This document shows positions 23,885 to 37,329 of a stretch of 64,000 nucleotides of DNA, one piece after another. The stretch is from Ruania rhizosphaerae (GTDB lineage Bacteria > Actinomycetota > Actinomycetes > Actinomycetales > Beutenbergiaceae): positions 421,432 through 485,431 of the forward strand of contig NZ_VSMB01000002.1 in NCBI RefSeq assembly GCF_009805705.1, read 5' to 3'. Below the pieces are notes generated by a model. The model searched no databases, was not told where the DNA came from, and saw nothing but the letters and a program-made list of their open reading frames with translations. Positions within the stretch are counted from its first letter, which is position 1; the number at the start of each line of letters is the position of its first letter. Position numbers and translations under genes: made by a program.

Positions 23885-25693
23885 ATGTCTGCGCTCGCGC
23901 GCATCCTGCGATTCACGCGTTCCCTGACGCCCTACTACGTGGGCATCATGCTCGCGGCGATGGTCGTGACCGGCGCAGGACTGGCTGTTCCCTTCATCAC
24001 CGGGCGGGCCACCGACGTGATCGTCGATGCCATCGAGCAGTCCGGCACCGGGAACGATGTTCTCGCGGCGACGATCCGCACCGTACTACTGCTGGCCCTC
24101 GCACTGCTGCTCGCCGAACTGGTCGACACCGTGGTGAGCAACATCGGCGGCTACTGGGGTGACGTGATGAGCGCCAGGATGCGCACGATCCTGTCCACCC
24201 GCTACTTCGAGAAGCTGCTCTCGCTCCCCCAGCGCTACTTCGACAACGAGCTCACGGGAACGATCGTGGCGCGGCTGAACCGGTCGATCGCCGAGATCAC
24301 CAACTTCATGAAGTCGTTCTCGAACATGTTCGTCACATTGATCATGACGACGATCGCCGTGCTGATCATCAGCGCCTGGCACTACTGGCCGCTCGCCGCG
24401 CTGCTGCTGATCGCCTACCCCCTCTACCTGTGGCTGACGGCCCTCACCTCAACCCGCTGGCAGCGCCTGGAGGGACGCAAGAACGAGCACGTCGACGTCG
24501 CCTCCGGCCGGTTCGCCGAGGTGGTCGGTCAGATCCGCGTGGTGAAGTCCTTCGGCCGCGAGCGCAGCGAGCAGGACCAGTTCGCCCAGCACTTCGACAC
24601 CACCGTCGAACTCACCGGGGAGCAGTCCCGACACTGGCATCGGATGGACGTGATCCGCCGCGCCGCCCTGAACGTCATCTTCTTCGGGCTCTACGCGATC
24701 ATCTTCGTGCGCACCGTGCAGGGCCGCTTCTCCCCCGGGGACATGGTGATGCTCGTGCAGCTGATGGCGATGGCACGCCAGCCGGTGACAAGCCTGAGCT
24801 ATGTGGTGGACACCGCCCAGCGGGCCATCGCGGGGTCACGGTCCTACTTCGAGGTGATGAGCCTGGAGCCCTCGGACATCGAACCCGCCGGCAGTCATCC
24901 TCGCCGGCCGGCGACGTCGGATCCGGATGGTCCGATCGTCCGGTTCCGCGACGTCCGTTTCGGTTACGACAACGACGCCGACGTACTCGACGGCATCACC
25001 TTCGAGATCGCCCGAGGTGAGCGGGTGGCGCTGGTGGGTGAATCCGGTGGCGGGAAGAGCACCCTGATCAATCTGCTCATGGGTCTGTACGCCATGCGGG
25101 ACGGCCAGATCGAGGTCGTCGGTGCCGGCTCCGACCTGGAGTCGCTGCGGACGAATATCGGCGTCGTCTTCCAGGACGCATCACTGTTTTCCGGCACGAT
25201 CGCCGAGAACATCGCCTACGGCCGGCCGGAGGCCACGCGGGCGGAGATCGAGGCAGTGGCCCGTCGCGCCGCCGTCGAGGAGTTCGTGCGCAAGCTCCCG
25301 CGCGGGTACGACACGGTGATCGGCGAGCGCGGGATGAAGCTCTCCGGCGGTCAGAAGCAGCGCATCGCGGTGGCCCGGGCCATGCTCAAGGATGCCCCGA
25401 TCCTGGTGCTCGACGAGGCGACCTCCGCACTGGACACCAAGTCCGAGCGGCTCGTGCAAGCCGGCCTGGAGAACCTGATGGCCGATCGGACCTCGCTGAT
25501 CATCGCCCACCGGCTCTCCACGATCTCCGAAGTGGACCGGATCATCACGCTCCGGGACGGACGCATCGACGAGATCGGTGCCCCGGACGAACTGGCCGTC
25601 TCCGGAGGCATCTACGCCGAGCTGCTGGCACTGCAGAACGCCTCGACCGCGTCCGCCCGGAAGCGCCTCAAGTCCTTCGACGTGGTCGGCTGA
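23885..25693 (+). CDS. ABC exporter, fused membrane and ATPase domains
   Basis: 602 residues from ATG 23885, preceded by GAGGAGAA. The N-terminal half is a six-helix exporter domain (RFTRSLTPYYVGIMLAAMVV, NMFVTLIMTTIAVLIISAWH). The C-terminal ATPase has Walker A GESGGGKST, signature LSGGQKQRIAVARAML, Walker B ILVLDEATSALD and the H-loop IIAHRLST. It works as a dimer exporting lipid, peptide or drug. It stands alone and converges on guaB. Confidence 0.93.
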   Translation: MSALARILRFTRSLTPYYVGIMLAAMVVTGAGLAVPFITGRATDVIVDAIEQSGTGNDVLAATIRTVLLLALALLLAELVDTVVSNIGGYWGDVMSARMRTILSTRYFEKLLSLPQRYFDNELTGTIVARLNRSIAEITNFMKSFSNMFVTLIMTTIAVLIISAWHYWPLAALLLIAYPLYLWLTALTSTRWQRLEGRKNEHVDVASGRFAEVVGQIRVVKSFGRERSEQDQFAQHFDTTVELTGEQSRHWHRMDVIRRAALNVIFFGLYAIIFVRTVQGRFSPGDMVMLVQLMAMARQPVTSLSYVVDTAQRAIAGSRSYFEVMSLEPSDIEPAGSHPRRPATSDPDGPIVRFRDVRFGYDNDADVLDGITFEIARGERVALVGESGGGKSTLINLLMGLYAMRDGQIEVVGAGSDLESLRTNIGVVFQDASLFSGTIAENIAYGRPEATRAEIEAVARRAAVEEFVRKLPRGYDTVIGERGMKLSGGQKQRIAVARAMLKDAPILVLDEATSALDTKSERLVQAGLENLMADRTSLIIAHRLSTISEVDRIITLRDGRIDEIGAPDELAVSGGIYAELLALQNASTASARKRLKSFDVVG

Positions 25694-25716
25694 ACCTCGT
25701 CGCCGGACCGAGGTTC
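25692..25716. terminator. Short hairpin overlapping the ABC exporter stop
   Basis: GAACCTCG (25692-25699) pairs with CGAGGTTC (25709-25716) across 9 nt, between two convergent genes. It is plausible as a terminator but short. Confidence 0.4.
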
Positions 25717-25803
25717 CAGGCACCGACACATGGGGGACGTCGGTCCGCGCCGGGACGGTCACTCCCCACCAGGAACCTGTGTCCGCGCGGAGGGCCCTGC
25801 GGC

Positions 25804-27384
<1,581 letters not shown>

Positions 27385-27397
27385 TCACCTCCATCGA

Positions 27398-28327
27398 TCA
27401 GCCGAGTGCTCCCGCTGGGTGGACCGCGACCGGTTCGGCGAGCAGGCTCGCGATCTCGTGCACCGCACCAGCAAGGGTCCTGGCGCGGGGCAGGTCCGCA
27501 TACTCCGATGCGACCCCCGTGAGTGAGATCACGAATGCAATGCGGTCCGAGGCTCGCATCGCATCGACCACGGCCGCGCCGTCGTGCGGCTGACCGAGCA
27601 GGACGGCGATCTGGATATGGGGCGCTGCGGCCACCGCGGCGGAGTCGGCCGCACGCTTGCGCCTGGCCGGGCGCAGCACCCGGGCCCCGATCCGATGACC
27701 GGCCAGCTCCGCGGCAAGCACGTGCGCATCGAGGTGGTGGTCAAGATCAGCGTGAATCATCACCGGCGCCTCGGCACCGGGGTCGGGAGCGATAGAACGC
27801 AGCGCCGCCAGGAGTGCAGCACCGAGCGCCGAGACCGGATCCCGGCCGGGCTGATCACCGTGGTCGCGGGCCTCCAGCAGGTCGAGCGCCGGGCGCACCA
27901 GGTTCTGCCAGGTGCTCAGCCCGTCGCTCTGACGAACGGCACGGTGAACCATCCGGTGCAACCGGCGCTCGTCCGCCTCGACCGCAGCGGCTGCCATCGA
28001 GAGCGGGTCGAGGATGTCGTCAGGGTGATCGGGCGCTTGGTCGGTGACAGCCTCGTCGGCGGCGTCCAGCCCGCGCGCAACCCGTGCCGCATCGGCAGGG
28101 GCGACGCCTTCGCGGGTCAGGCGGCGCATCGTCTCCAGCCGCGTGACGTCGTCGGAGTTGTAGCGTCTGTGCCGCCCCGCGGTGCGCGTGGAGGGGCCGA
28201 GGCCGTACCGGCGATCCCAGGTACGCAACGTCGAGGCCGCCACACCCAGACGCCCTGCGACGGCAGCGACGGTCAGGCGCACGCGGGCGCGCTCGCCCTC
28301 GTCAGGGTCGGACCGTGCTGCGGGCAC
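27398..28327 (-). CDS. MerR-type regulator with a CarH-like C-terminal region
   Basis: 309 residues from GTG 28327, which follows GAGGAG by 6 nt. The N-terminal MerR helix-turn-helix is LTVAAVAGRLGVAASTLRTW with RRYGLGPSTRTAGRHRRY. The ~200-residue C-terminal part resembles the helical plus Rossmann layout of B12-binding regulators (WQNLVRPALDLLE, VMIHADLDHHLDAHVLAAEL). I do not see the standard cobalamin-ligating DxHxxG, so cofactor binding is doubtful. It is divergent from whiB and may control it. Confidence 0.82.
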   Translation of the reverse strand: MPAARSDPDEGERARVRLTVAAVAGRLGVAASTLRTWDRRYGLGPSTRTAGRHRRYNSDDVTRLETMRRLTREGVAPADAARVARGLDAADEAVTDQAPDHPDDILDPLSMAAAAVEADERRLHRMVHRAVRQSDGLSTWQNLVRPALDLLEARDHGDQPGRDPVSALGAALLAALRSIAPDPGAEAPVMIHADLDHHLDAHVLAAELAGHRIGARVLRPARRKRAADSAAVAAAPHIQIAVLLGQPHDGAAVVDAMRASDRIAFVISLTGVASEYADLPRARTLAGAVHEIASLLAEPVAVHPAGALG

Positions 28328-28430
28328 GCCCGTCTCCTCTCGTCCCACTCGTCGCCACCGCCATCGAGCGTACGGCGCGGCCCGGTATCGAACAACTTGA
28401 GACCGTCGGGCGCACCGATCTCGCATCGAT

Positions 28431-28452
28431 CTTGAACAAGTCTCTTGAACAA
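28431..28452 (+). promoter_or_regulatory. Direct repeat CTTGAACAA x2 in front of whiB
   Basis: CTTGAACAA occurs at 28431-28439 and 28444-28452, 13 bp apart. A related CAACTTGA lies at 28393-28400. The second copy contains the predicted -35 box of whiB. It may bind the divergent MerR regulator or a developmental regulator; no published site was identified. Confidence 0.45.
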
Positions 28453-28473
28453 CTTCTGCATCACTTGTAGGTT
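28445..28473 (+). promoter_or_regulatory. Predicted whiB promoter
   Basis: TTGAAC (28445-28450) and TAGGTT (28468-28473) are separated by exactly 17 bp. The gene starts at 28580, leaving a leader of about 100 nt. Confidence 0.5.
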
Positions 28474-28579
28474 GGCGGTATGTCGCATCGAGGCTCGAGG
28501 GGATGGGCCTCAGCGGCAGGAAGGTCCGGTGCCGCATCGTCCGATACGGCACCTCAGGACGAAACGGAAGGGTGAGACC

Positions 28580-28870
28580 ATGGCGGAACTCTCAAGGCTT
28601 CCGGGGCCGATCATGGACGTGTGGGAGTGGCAGTACCAGGGTGCCTGCCGCGAGACAGGGGACGAGCAGTTCTTCCATCCCGACGGTGAGCGCGGTGCAT
28701 CCCGGCGACGACGCGATGCGAACGCCAAAGCCGTCTGCGCTCGATGCCCGGTCATCGAGCAGTGCCGGGAGCACGCACTCCGCGTACGGGAGCCCTACGG
28801 CGTCTGGGGCGGACTGTCGGAGGACGAACGCGCCGCGATCCTCGCCCGGCAGACTCCGGCGGCCAGCTGA
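28580..28870 (+). CDS. WhiB-family iron-sulfur regulator (WhiB2/WhmD type)
   Basis: 96 residues from ATG 28580, after GGAAGGGTGAG. The four cluster-binding cysteines are in YQGACRETG, AVCARCPVIEQC, followed by the G(V/I)WGG turn (EPYGVWGGLSEDER) that contacts sigma factor. The N-terminus (GPIMDVWEWQYQGAC) and FFHPDGERG match the WhiB2/WhmD class, linked to septation and sporulation-like development. Such proteins bind the primary sigma factor. It converges on groES, with a strong hairpin between. Confidence 0.94.
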   Translation: MAELSRLPGPIMDVWEWQYQGACRETGDEQFFHPDGERGASRRRRDANAKAVCARCPVIEQCREHALRVREPYGVWGGLSEDERAAILARQTPAAS

Positions 28871-28910
28871 ACCGCTCCGGCCATCCCAGTCCCCCCGCAT
28901 CCTGTCCGCA

Positions 28911-29029
28911 TCACATTCGAATCCCGCCCTGGCGTTCGAATCCCGTTGCGGGTACCCCTCGCGGGATTCCCGCGCGGAAGCGGGATTTGTCCGAGTACCC
29001 GAGCGGACGTCTGCACCCTCGGAATGTGA
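28911..29029. repeat. 119-bp palindromic element with inverted ends
   Basis: The ends are TCACATTC (28911-28918) and GAATGTGA (29022-29029). Inside are two TTCGAATCCCG copies and the inverted CGGGATTCCCG and GCGGGATTT. The element lies between whiB and the whiB/groES terminator. It resembles a REP/MITE-like sequence. Its GAATCCC core recalls the palindromes at 3064 and 4154 but it is not the same repeat. Confidence 0.5.
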
Positions 29030-29046
29030 CAGGCGCACTCCACGAC

Positions 29047-29080
29047 GAAGGCCCCGGTCCATATGAGGACCGGGGCCTTC
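29047..29080. terminator. Bidirectional terminator between whiB and groES
   Basis: GAAGGCCCCGGTCC (29047-29060) and GGACCGGGGCCTTC (29067-29080) form a perfect 14-bp stem with a 6-nt loop between two convergent genes. Its position and strength fit termination in both directions. Confidence 0.8.
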
Positions 29081-29105
29081 GCTGTGTCGTCAGGCGATCA
29101 GTTGA

Positions 29106-29402
29106 TCACTTCGACACGACGGCGAGCACGTCGCGCGCCGAGAGGATCAGGTACTCCTCGCCGGCGTACTTGACCTCGGTGCCTCCGTACTTGCTGTAGA
29201 TGACAACGTCACCGACGGCCACGTCGAGCGGGACGCGGTTGCCGTTGTCGTCGACGCGACCCGGGCCGATGGCCAGGACCTCGCCCTCCTGCGGCTTCTC
29301 CTTGGCGGTGTCCGGGATAACCAGCCCGGACGCAGTGGTCTGCTCGGCCTCGAGCGTCTTAACGACGATCCGGTCCTCGAGCGGCTTGATGGAGACCGAC
29401 AC
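29106..29402 (-). CDS. groES: Co-chaperonin GroES
   Basis: 98 residues from GTG 29402, preceded by GGGAGG. It forms the heptameric lid of the GroEL folding chamber. The mobile loop ([21 protein letters not shown]) and the [24 protein letters not shown] core split across the roof are complete. GroEL is not adjacent; the gene converges on whiB. A CIRCE element and promoter lie upstream, indicating HrcA control. Confidence 0.96.
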   Translation of the reverse strand: MSVSIKPLEDRIVVKTLEAEQTTASGLVIPDTAKEKPQEGEVLAIGPGRVDDNGNRVPLDVAVGDVVIYSKYGGTEVKYAGEEYLILSARDVLAVVSK

Positions 29403-29542
29403 TGCGGACCTCCCCTTCGCATGAGTGGTGAACAATGACAAGGGTCTCCCCCGGCCTCGGTGCCGTCCGCCGTCGCGGGGGTCGGGCATGCACCACAGCA
29501 CGTGGGTGACGCCTCCTCCCGAGGGAAGAGGCCTCAAGGAAC

Positions 29543-29571
29543 AATCTAGGCACCGATTAGCACTCGGTCAA
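29543..29571 (-). promoter_or_regulatory. Predicted groES promoter
   Basis: On the reverse strand TTGACC (29571-29566) lies within the CIRCE spacer and TAGATT (29548-29543) follows after 17 bp. The leader would be about 135 nt. HrcA bound to CIRCE would cover the -35 box. Confidence 0.65.
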
Positions 29572-29579
29572 GGCGAGTG

Positions 29580-29583
<4 letters not shown>
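29557..29583. promoter_or_regulatory. CIRCE element (HrcA operator)
   Basis: TTAGCACTC-N9-GAGTGCTAA, a perfect match to the CIRCE consensus. It controls groES. Its right arm also contains the TAG stop codon of the TetR gene (29580-29582). Confidence 0.96.
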
Positions 29584-33611
<4,028 letters not shown>

Positions 33612-33620
33612 CATCGGCCC

Positions 33621-33652
33621 TCACCCCCGGCGAGCACCCTCACCGGGGGTGA
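33621..33652. terminator. Hairpin just after the beta-galactosidase gene
   Basis: TCACCCCCGG (33621-33630) pairs with CCGGGGGTGA (33643-33652) across 12 nt, starting 10 bp after the stop. The right arm is also part of the 51-bp tandem repeat that follows. Confidence 0.55.
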
Positions 33653-33769
33653 ACCTGACGTCGGTTACAGCCTGATCTTCGACGTCACCCTCACCGGGGG
33701 TGAACCTGACGTCGGTTATGGCCTGATCTTCGACGTCACCCTCACCGGGGGTGAGCTTGGCGTCGGTAG
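33635..33769. repeat. 51-bp tandem repeat, about 2.6 copies
   Basis: Units start at 33635, 33686 and 33737 with CACCCTCACCGGGGGTGA and continue with CTGACGTCGGTTA and CCTGATCTTCGACGT. The first two are nearly identical; the third diverges after about 30 bp. Each unit holds short dyads (CCTCACCGGGGGTGA, GACGTC). It lies between convergent genes and is non-coding. Confidence 0.85.
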
Positions 33770-33807
33770 TCGGGTGCCGGGGATGGAGTCTGGGCGCCCC
33801 TCCCCCA

Positions 33808-33860
33808 GAAATCCCTCGTCGATCTGGTCGCCGTCAGCGACCAGATCGACGAGGGATTTC
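33808..33860. terminator. Very long perfect hairpin between convergent genes
   Basis: A 24-bp arm (33808-33831, beginning GAAATCCCTCGTCG) is perfectly complementary to 33837-33860 (ending CGACGAGGGATTTC), with a 5-nt loop CGTCA. It lies between the beta-galactosidase and esterase genes and should stop transcription from both sides. Confidence 0.85.
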
Positions 33861-33875
33861 GTGTTCGGAGGCTCC

Positions 33876-34847
33876 TCAGATGCGCTCGCGCAACCACTCC
33901 ACCTGGCGATGCCACTGCCAGAACGCGCCGCCTTCATGACCGTTGAAGCCGTAGACCTCGATCTCCTTGTCCGCCGCGGGCACCGCGTTGAACGCCGCGA
34001 AGACCGTCGAGGGCAGGACCACCTCGTCCATGAGCGCCACTGAGAACAGCACGGGCACCTGGATCCGGCGGGCGAGGATCGCACCGTCGAGGTAGGACAG
34101 GGTGGTCAGCACCGCCTCCTCCTCGTCCCGGTGGACCGAGAGATACCGGGTGATCTCCGTGAACGGCGGCTGCGGGGTCTGCGTGATCGCCCGCGGGAAG
34201 TCGCACAGGAAGGGCACATCGGGCATCACCGCTCGCACCTGATCCGAGAGCGCTCCGGCGGCGATCGCGATCCCGCCACCCTGGCTGCCGCCCGTCACGG
34301 CGATCCGCTCCCGGTCCACGAACGGCATCTCGGCCACGTGGTCGACGAGCCGGACGGCGTCGGTGTAAACGCGGCGGTAGTAGTGCTCGGCTGCCGAGGT
34401 GATGCCACGAGTCATGTAGCCGGGCGTCGCCGGGCCGGAGCCGTGTGGGTCGGGGGTGTCGCCACCGGTTCCCCAGCCGCTGCCCTGACCGCGCGTATCC
34501 ATCAGCACGTGGACATACCCGGCCGCCGCCCAGGCGAGCTTCTCCCCAGCCAGGCCGCGCCCACCGCCGTAGCCGACGTACTCGATGACGGCGGGGCGCG
34601 GACTGTCGCCCTTGGGCCGGGTGATCCACGCGCGGACGGGGTCGCCGGCGAACCCGGGGAAGGTGAGGTCCTCGACGATGAGCTCTCGTATCGGGCCGCT
34701 CACCTGCTCCCGCCGCGCGGGCGAGCCAGCGGCACGCGCCTCGGCCAGCGTCCGAGACCAGAACTCGTCGAGATCCGGCGGTTCGGGCAGATCCGGTGCG
34801 TACCGGCGCAGATCGTCCAGGGGCATATCGGTGCGACTGAGAGCCAT
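33876..34847 (-). CDS. Acetyl xylan esterase/cephalosporin-C deacetylase-family hydrolase
   Basis: 323 residues from ATG 34847. An alpha/beta hydrolase that removes acetyl groups from acetylated sugars. The nucleophile elbow is TGGSQGGG (Ser), the acid is in ALMDEVVLPSTVFAAF and the histidine in GFNGHEGGAFW. The TRGQGSGWGTGGDTPDPHG stretch is typical of the AXE1 family. No signal peptide, so it acts on imported sugars. It is divergent from the fucoside-uptake operon, suggesting a shared role in handling acetylated plant oligosaccharides. Confidence 0.9.
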   Translation of the reverse strand: MALSRTDMPLDDLRRYAPDLPEPPDLDEFWSRTLAEARAAGSPARREQVSGPIRELIVEDLTFPGFAGDPVRAWITRPKGDSPRPAVIEYVGYGGGRGLAGEKLAWAAAGYVHVLMDTRGQGSGWGTGGDTPDPHGSGPATPGYMTRGITSAAEHYYRRVYTDAVRLVDHVAEMPFVDRERIAVTGGSQGGGIAIAAGALSDQVRAVMPDVPFLCDFPRAITQTPQPPFTEITRYLSVHRDEEEAVLTTLSYLDGAILARRIQVPVLFSVALMDEVVLPSTVFAAFNAVPAADKEIEVYGFNGHEGGAFWQWHRQVEWLRERI

Positions 34848-34947
34848 GGCTTCATCCTTCCATCGCCGCGAGGGCGTCCGTGCCGCGCAGGGGACGACGC
34901 GAACCACCCACCCAAACTATTCATCGGATGTCTGCGCTCGAATCGCC

Positions 34948-34977
34948 TTGACTTTTTGTTCCTGCATGACACAAAAT
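34948..34977 (+). promoter_or_regulatory. Predicted promoter/operator of the fucosidase operon
   Basis: TTGACT (34948-34953) and CAAAAT (34972-34977) are 18 bp apart, about 100 bp before the binding-protein start. An inverted repeat TTTTGT-N11-ACAAAA (34954-34976) fills the spacer and -10 box. It is a candidate operator for the ROK regulator at the operon's end. Confidence 0.5.
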
Positions 34978-35080
34978 GACGGCGCCGAGCGTAGCACTGC
35001 TCATCGCAGTCGCCTCGGTGCCCCGGGTGCCGACAAGGAGGCCGCCGGGAGACCGACAGAGCTGTCCGGAAGGGAACCCC

Positions 35081-36394
35081 ATGAGTGCACATCACCGTCC
35101 AGCACGGCGAGGAATACGAACCGCGGCAACGATGCTCGCAGGCGCCGTCGCCGTCGCCGGGATCGCCGCCTGTTCACCCGAAGAAGGGGCTGGCCCCAGC
35201 GACGAACCGGTCGAGATCGAATTCTGGGGCTGGGTTCCCGGGCTCGAGGATCTCGTGGCCCAGTGGAACGAGGAGAACCCGGACGTCCAGGTCGCCTTTC
35301 ATCGGATGACTGGTGACGACGGACAGAAGGTCGAAGCTGCCGTCGACGCAGGCGCCGGACCTGACCTGGTCCAGCTGAGCACGCACAACCTGCCTGACTA
35401 CGTCATTGCCGAGCGGGTGCAAGACATCACCGACTACGTCGCCGACGACGAAAGCAACTACACGCCCGCCTCCTGGGCGTCGGTCAGCTTCGACGGGCGC
35501 GTCTTCGGCGTCCCACAGGGCATCGGCCCCGCCGCGACCATGTACCGCCACGACATCTTCGCCGAGCACGGCATCGAGTTCCCCACCACCTGGACGGAGT
35601 ACCTGGATGCCGCCCGCGCACTCCAGGAAGCAGACGAGGATCTCTACATCGCCAACCTCTCCCCGAGCGAGATGGGCCAGTGGCTCCAGGAGATCCAGCA
35701 GGCCGAGAGCAGCTGGTACGGCATCGCCGACGACGCCTGGACCGTCGGGGTCGACGACGAGGGCAGCCAACTGGTCGCCGAGCGGTGGCAGACCCTGCTC
35801 GACGAGGGCCTGGTGACCACCGAACCCATGTGGACACCCGAGTACTGGTCCCTGGTCAACGACGGCACGATCGCCTCGATCACCTACGCCGCCTGGTTCC
35901 CGAGCATCCTGGCCGAGAACGCCTCCGGGTTGGCTGGGCAGTGGTCGATCGCCCCGATGCCCACGAACGACGGTTCCACGAACGGCGGCGACTCCGGTGG
36001 GGCGGCCGTCGTGGTCCTCGCGAACGCCGAGCAACCCGCCGCGGCCGCCGAGTTCGCCAGCTGGCTGAACGGCTCGGACGACACCCAGGAGGCTCTGATC
36101 ACCGTCGGTGGCCTGTTCCCGTCCACTCAGAACGGCCTGGCCTCCCCGGCGCTGCTGCAGGAGAACGAGTTCTACGGCGGGCAGGTCATCAACGAGGTCT
36201 TCATCGAAGCCGCCGAGAACACGCCCGCCACCTGGGTCGAGGGCCCGAACTACGGCTTCATCCAGACCACGATCCTCGATGAGTTCGCCCGGGTGGTCAA
36301 CGGTGATCAGACCTTCGCCGAGGCGCTCGACGTCACTCAGGAAGCCGCCATCGCAGACCTGGAGAACCGCGGACTCGAGGTCGCCGCTCCATGA
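35081..36394 (+). CDS. Extracellular sugar-binding lipoprotein (family 1)
   Basis: 437 residues from ATG 35081, after GGAAGGGAAC. The signal peptide (IRTAATMLAGAVAVAGIAAC) ends in a lipobox with Cys31. The mature part has the family 1 pattern (VEIEFWGWVPGLEDLVAQWN, GVPQGIGPAATMYRHDIFAE, LVNDGTIASITYAAWFPSIL). It is the first gene of the fucosidase operon and overlaps the next gene by 4 bp. It probably delivers a fucosylated oligosaccharide or fucoside, as judged from the GH95 enzyme downstream. Confidence 0.93.
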   Translation: MSAHHRPARRGIRTAATMLAGAVAVAGIAACSPEEGAGPSDEPVEIEFWGWVPGLEDLVAQWNEENPDVQVAFHRMTGDDGQKVEAAVDAGAGPDLVQLSTHNLPDYVIAERVQDITDYVADDESNYTPASWASVSFDGRVFGVPQGIGPAATMYRHDIFAEHGIEFPTTWTEYLDAARALQEADEDLYIANLSPSEMGQWLQEIQQAESSWYGIADDAWTVGVDDEGSQLVAERWQTLLDEGLVTTEPMWTPEYWSLVNDGTIASITYAAWFPSILAENASGLAGQWSIAPMPTNDGSTNGGDSGGAAVVVLANAEQPAAAAEFASWLNGSDDTQEALITVGGLFPSTQNGLASPALLQENEFYGGQVINEVFIEAAENTPATWVEGPNYGFIQTTILDEFARVVNGDQTFAEALDVTQEAAIADLENRGLEVAAP

Positions 36395-37329
36395 GCACCA
36401 GCACCGCCACGGGCTCACGGCGCCGTCGTCACGGCGCCGTGAGCCCCTGGGCTCCCTACCTGTTCGTGGCACCGTTCGTGGTGCTCTTCCTGCTGTTCCT
36501 GGTCGCCCCCATCGCCGTCGCGTTCGTCAACAGCCTCTTCTCCCGGCAATCCAGCGGGCTCGGCTTCGGCGGCTCCAGCATCGAGTTCGTCGGGCTCGCG
36601 AACTTCGTGCGCGCCTTCGCCGACCGGGACTTCCTCATCGGCTTCCCGCGGGTGCTTCTGTACGGAGCCGTGCAGGTACCGGTGATGATGGCCATCGCCG
36701 CCTTCTTCGCGCTGCTCTTCGACACTGCGCTGGTGAAAGGGCGCCGGTTCTTCCAGTTCACCGTCTTCCTGCCCTACGCGGTGCCCAGCGTGATCGCCGC
36801 CCTCCTCTGGGGGTTTCTCTACCAGCCCTCGGTCAGTCCGGTGCTGCAGTTCTTCGAGTCGGTCGGTATCACCCTCAGTCCGCTCGCCTCCACCGTGGTG
36901 CTGTGGTCGATCGCCAACGTGGCCCTGTGGTCGCTGGTCGGGATCAACATGATCATCCTGTTCTCGGCGCTGCAGTCGGTGCCACGGGAGATGTACGAGG
37001 CGGCACGGATCGACGGTGCTGGAGAGGTGCGCACGGCACTGCAGATCAAGTTGCCGATGATCGCACCCGCGGTGCTGCTGACCACCCTGTCCTCGATCAT
37101 CGGCACCCTGCAGCTGTTCAACGAACCGCAGGTGCTGCAGACCATCACCTCCAACATCCCCAGCGACTACACCCCGAACATGGCGATCTACGCCACGTCC
37201 ACCCTCGGCAAGGACCCGCACCTGGCATCGGCGATGGCCGTCATCCTCGGACTGGCCACGCTCGTCGTCTCGTTGCTGGTGCTCGCCGCGAACAAGCGCA
37301 CCACGAATCGAGCCGGCCATGGCCTCTGA
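36391..37329 (+). CDS. ABC sugar importer permease (MalF/UgpA type)
   Basis: 312 residues, starting in an ATGA overlap with the binding-protein gene. About six membrane segments begin at PYLFVAPFVVLFLLFLVAPI. The EAA loop reads MYEAARIDGAGEVRTALQIK. It forms the membrane channel with the next gene's product. The first ~25 residues are basic and cytoplasmic. Confidence 0.93.
   Translation: MSTSTATGSRRRRHGAVSPWAPYLFVAPFVVLFLLFLVAPIAVAFVNSLFSRQSSGLGFGGSSIEFVGLANFVRAFADRDFLIGFPRVLLYGAVQVPVMMAIAAFFALLFDTALVKGRRFFQFTVFLPYAVPSVIAALLWGFLYQPSVSPVLQFFESVGITLSPLASTVVLWSIANVALWSLVGINMIILFSALQSVPREMYEAARIDGAGEVRTALQIKLPMIAPAVLLTTLSSIIGTLQLFNEPQVLQTITSNIPSDYTPNMAIYATSTLGKDPHLASAMAVILGLATLVVSLLVLAANKRTTNRAGHGL

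Noticed and set aside
28936..28955. TTCGAATCCCG resembling a tRNA T-loop
   Set aside because: The flanking bases do not pair as a T stem and no acceptor or anticodon arm can be drawn. It is part of the palindromic element at 28911-29029.
33612..33875. Possible CRISPR array
   Set aside because: The 51-bp units are contiguous tandem copies without unique spacers, and there are no cas genes.
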